Shown in pieces: positions 35,275 through 37,035 of a stretch of DNA of 37,035 nucleotides. The position numbers were made by a program, and so were the translations under genes. The notes under the pieces are model-generated. The model did not search any database. It saw only the letters and a program-made list of their open reading frames with translations, and had not been told where the DNA came from. Each line of letters starts with the position of its first letter. The first letter of the stretch is position 1. Source of the stretch: Anaerocolumna sp. (GTDB lineage Bacteria > Bacillota > Clostridia > Lachnospirales > Lachnospiraceae); assembly GCA_029239975.1 (NCBI GenBank), contig JARBTX010000041.1, positions 1 to 37,035 of the forward strand, written 5' to 3'.

Positions 35275-36063
35275 ATGAATAAGAAAATTATATTTTTTGA
35301 TATAGATGGTACGTTATATGATCCAGAGATTGGAGTTCCTAAATCCACACAAGATGGGATAAAAATGTTAAAAGAAAATGGGCATATACCTATTATCTGT
35401 ACTGGAAGAACGAGACCAATGATTCCTGAATACCTTATTAATATCGGATTTGATGGAATTGTAGCTGGTGCTGGAACCTATGTTGAATATAAAGGTGAAT
35501 TAGTGCATCATAAATATGTAGATGATTCCTATGCAACCGATATTCTTCCGCTTTTAAAAGAAAAAAATGTGAAGTACGTAATCGAAGGACCTAAAAATAT
35601 CTATTATGATAAATATGATAAAAGTAAAGAATATGAATTTATTAGAGAAATCGCAAAAACATTAGGTAATAATATTGTTAAACCATTACAAGAAGAAAGT
35701 TACATTATGAATAAAATCACTTGCTCCTTAACCAAGGATAGTGATATAGAAAGTATATTACCTATTTTAGAAGAAAAATTTGATTTAATCTGTCATGAAG
35801 GATCTAATTTAATTGAATTAGCAATGAAGGGATATAATAAAGCAGTAGGAATACAAAAATTAATCCATTTTCTACAAATAGATAAATCAAATACCTATGC
35901 ATTTGGTGATAGTACCAACGATTTAGAAATGTTACAGTATGTTGAATATGGTATTGCAATGGGTAATGCCTATCCAGAAGTTTTAAAAATGTCCAAATAT
36001 ACTACAAAATCAATTAAAGATGATGGAATATACCATGGATTAAAGGAATTTGGATTAATTTAA
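35275..36063 (+). CDS. HAD-superfamily Cof-type sugar-phosphate phosphatase
   Basis: 262 residues. HAD motif I FFDIDGTLYD (nucleophile and acid/base Asp), motif II in CTGRTR, a Cof-type cap domain between (about 85-180), Lys in KGYNKAVGIQKL, and motif IV FGDSTNDLEML. Such IIB-type HADs hydrolyse sugar phosphates, flavin or pyridoxal phosphates, often with broad specificity; the exact substrate cannot be told. Start ATG 35275, behind AAAGAGGT; the upstream in-frame ATG at 35221 lies at the edge of the large palindrome without a ribosome site. The gene stands alone. Confidence 0.93.
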   Translation: MNKKIIFFDIDGTLYDPEIGVPKSTQDGIKMLKENGHIPIICTGRTRPMIPEYLINIGFDGIVAGAGTYVEYKGELVHHKYVDDSYATDILPLLKEKNVKYVIEGPKNIYYDKYDKSKEYEFIREIAKTLGNNIVKPLQEESYIMNKITCSLTKDSDIESILPILEEKFDLICHEGSNLIELAMKGYNKAVGIQKLIHFLQIDKSNTYAFGDSTNDLEMLQYVEYGIAMGNAYPEVLKMSKYTTKSIKDDGIYHGLKEFGLI

Positions 36064-36124
36064 GCATTTTTTTTAAGTGGATTAAATTACCACGTATAAA
36101 TGACGTAATTTATAGTATTATGGT

Positions 36125-36150
36125 GGAACTAAATTTAATTTGCATCGTCT
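36125..36150 (+). promoter_or_regulatory. ECF-type promoter of the sigma factor operon
   Basis: GGAAC (36125-36129), exactly 16 bases, CGTC (36146-36149): the classic ECF -35/-10 pair. It lies about 115 bases before the ECF sigma gene, so the sigma factor probably drives its own operon. Confidence 0.7.
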
Positions 36151-36155
36151 AATAA

Positions 36156-36185
36156 TTGATAGTATACTAATACTGCAACTATCAA
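36156..36185. repeat. Inverted repeat at the start of the sigma-factor transcript
   Basis: TTGATAGT (36156-36163) and ACTATCAA (36178-36185), perfect, with TAGTATACTA (36160-36169) palindromic within. It would be at the 5' end of the ECF-promoter transcript or act as an operator. Confidence 0.5.
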
Positions 36186-36266
36186 ACCTTTAGACGCGAA
36201 TATAAGCCTATATGAATAGGAGATGAATACAAGCAACGCGTAAATAAATGTAGGGGGAAGTTATCA

Positions 36267-36782
36267 ATGTACGAGGATCAACAGTCGGTTTACGACATAG
36301 AGACATTGATGCGAAAATATGGTAATGATGTTCTACGTACAGCGTATATGTATGTCAAGGATAGTCATTTAGCAGAAGATATTTTCCAAGATGTTTTTAT
36401 TAAAGTAAATCAAAAACTCAGTACCTTTCAAGGTGGCAGCAGTATTAAAACATGGATTATACGAATTACTATTAATACTTGTAAAGATTATTTGAAAAGT
36501 GCATGGAACAAAAAAGTTGTACCGATAACAGAGTATCAGGAAAACACTATAGCTGGTGATGACGATTTTGCTTCTGTAGAACAACAGGACGAAAATCGAC
36601 TGGTACGTCAGGAAGTAATGAAGTTACCGGATAAATACAAGGATGTTCTTTTGTGTGTGTACTTTCAAGATATGACAATTAGCGAAGCCGCCTCTATACT
36701 TAATATAGCCGAAGGTACAGCTAAAAGTCGCCTATCCAGAGCAAAAGAAAAATTAAAGCTTTGCCTAGAAGGGAGGATTTAA
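36267..36782 (+). CDS. ECF-family RNA polymerase sigma factor
   Basis: 171 residues, with only regions sigma2 and sigma4. Sigma2: YGNDVLRTAYMYVKDSHLAE, then DIFQDVFIKV (-10 recognition side) and FQGGSSIKTWIIRITINTCKDYL. Sigma4: LPDKYKDVLLCVYFQDMTIS, then EAASILNIAEGTAKSRLSRA, the helix-turn-helix reading the -35. The ATG follows AGGGGGAAG. One base separates its stop from the GTG of the next gene, whose product looks like a membrane anti-sigma factor, the usual arrangement. It belongs to the SigW/SigV-like type that recognises GGAAC...CGTC promoters, and such a site lies upstream. The stress sensed is unknown; envelope damage is typical. Confidence 0.95.
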   Translation: MYEDQQSVYDIETLMRKYGNDVLRTAYMYVKDSHLAEDIFQDVFIKVNQKLSTFQGGSSIKTWIIRITINTCKDYLKSAWNKKVVPITEYQENTIAGDDDFASVEQQDENRLVRQEVMKLPDKYKDVLLCVYFQDMTISEAASILNIAEGTAKSRLSRAKEKLKLCLEGRI

Positions 36783-36783
36783 G

Positions 36784-37035
36784 GTGGAGAAAAATAAGAA
36801 AATTGACTCTCGAATTGATATTGATAACCTAAGTCTCAAAGACCATCTGAATACCTCTTTTGACATTGACAAAATAACAGTTTCAGAAGATTTAATTGCA
36901 AGAACATTAAAAGCAGTTAAAGAATCCGAAACACAAGAAGTTTTAGTTAGTCAAAAGAATGAAATAAAGAAAAAGCAATTTCCAGTGCGTCAAGTTGCAA
37001 GTGCAGCAGCTGTAGTTGTTTTATTACTAATTGGA
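36784..37035 (+). CDS. N-terminal part of a probable membrane anti-sigma factor
   Basis: Runs off the right edge after 84 codons. GTG 36784 lies 7 bases after GGGAGG, which is within the end of the sigma gene; the gap is one base. The visible part is a charged cytoplasmic domain (MEKNKKIDSRIDID..., ITVSEDLIARTLKAVKE at about 32-48) followed by the start of a hydrophobic segment (ASAAAVVVLLLIG). Position and layout suit an anti-sigma factor that holds the ECF sigma at the membrane. No zinc HxxxCxxC motif is present in the visible part. Confidence 0.75.
   Translation, partial: MEKNKKIDSRIDIDNLSLKDHLNTSFDIDKITVSEDLIARTLKAVKESETQEVLVSQKNEIKKKQFPVRQVASAAAVVVLLLIG

Overview
The window looks like chromosome from a low-GC, Gram-positive Clostridia member, most likely a Lachnospiraceae close to Lachnoclostridium (Clostridium) phytofermentans. 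That placement is inferred from AT-rich DNA, strong AGGAGG-type ribosome sites, U-tailed terminators, and the company of hprK, rapZ, whiA and an HPr-like gene with an adjacent dnaE-pfkA pair. It cannot be confirmed by search here. No phage, transposase, CRISPR, rRNA or tRNA was seen.

Layout. 1-4.5 kb holds the tail of an unidentified gene, a glycosyltransferase with TPR-like repeats, a short signal peptidase II (lspA) and a membrane diguanylate cyclase. Tandem-repeat arrays separate these genes. 4.5-9 kb holds pyrG (minus) and ftsH (plus), divergent across about 600 bases; the pyrG leader carries an intrinsic terminator overlapped by a 44-codon reading frame. 9-16.6 kb is a plus-strand run: uvrC, then hprK, ROK glucokinase, murB, rapZ, whiA and an HPr-like protein. 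The last gene has Glu at position 15 where HPr has its phosphorylatable His, but it keeps Ser46, so it resembles Crh. 17-23.8 kb is one gene for a 2255-residue secreted multidomain protein with a PHP metallohydrolase domain. 24-28 kb holds a YibE/F-like membrane protein, a PNPOx-fold gene divergent from an HxlR regulator with a palindromic candidate operator between them, and a membrane-anchored deacetylase-like protein. 28.3-34.7 kb holds dnaE, pfkA and an ABC exporter preceded by an 18-codon overlapping ORF. 35-37 kb holds a HAD phosphatase, an ECF sigma factor behind a matching ECF promoter, and the start of its probable anti-sigma factor.

How genes work together. HprK, the HPr/Crh-like protein, glucokinase and 6-phosphofructokinase fit carbon-flux control. 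MurB, RapZ and WhiA link to cell-wall synthesis and division. FtsH, LspA, the deacetylase and the ECF/anti-sigma pair serve envelope upkeep.

Most unusual non-coding features: (1) four intergenic tandem arrays with different periods (13, 19, 14 and 16 bases) that share the core AAGAARTRA in the same orientation; (2) long nested palindromes at 8866-8970, 9065-9211 and 34953-35221; (3) the pyrG leader, which resembles an attenuator with a leader peptide. All functional readings of these are inference.
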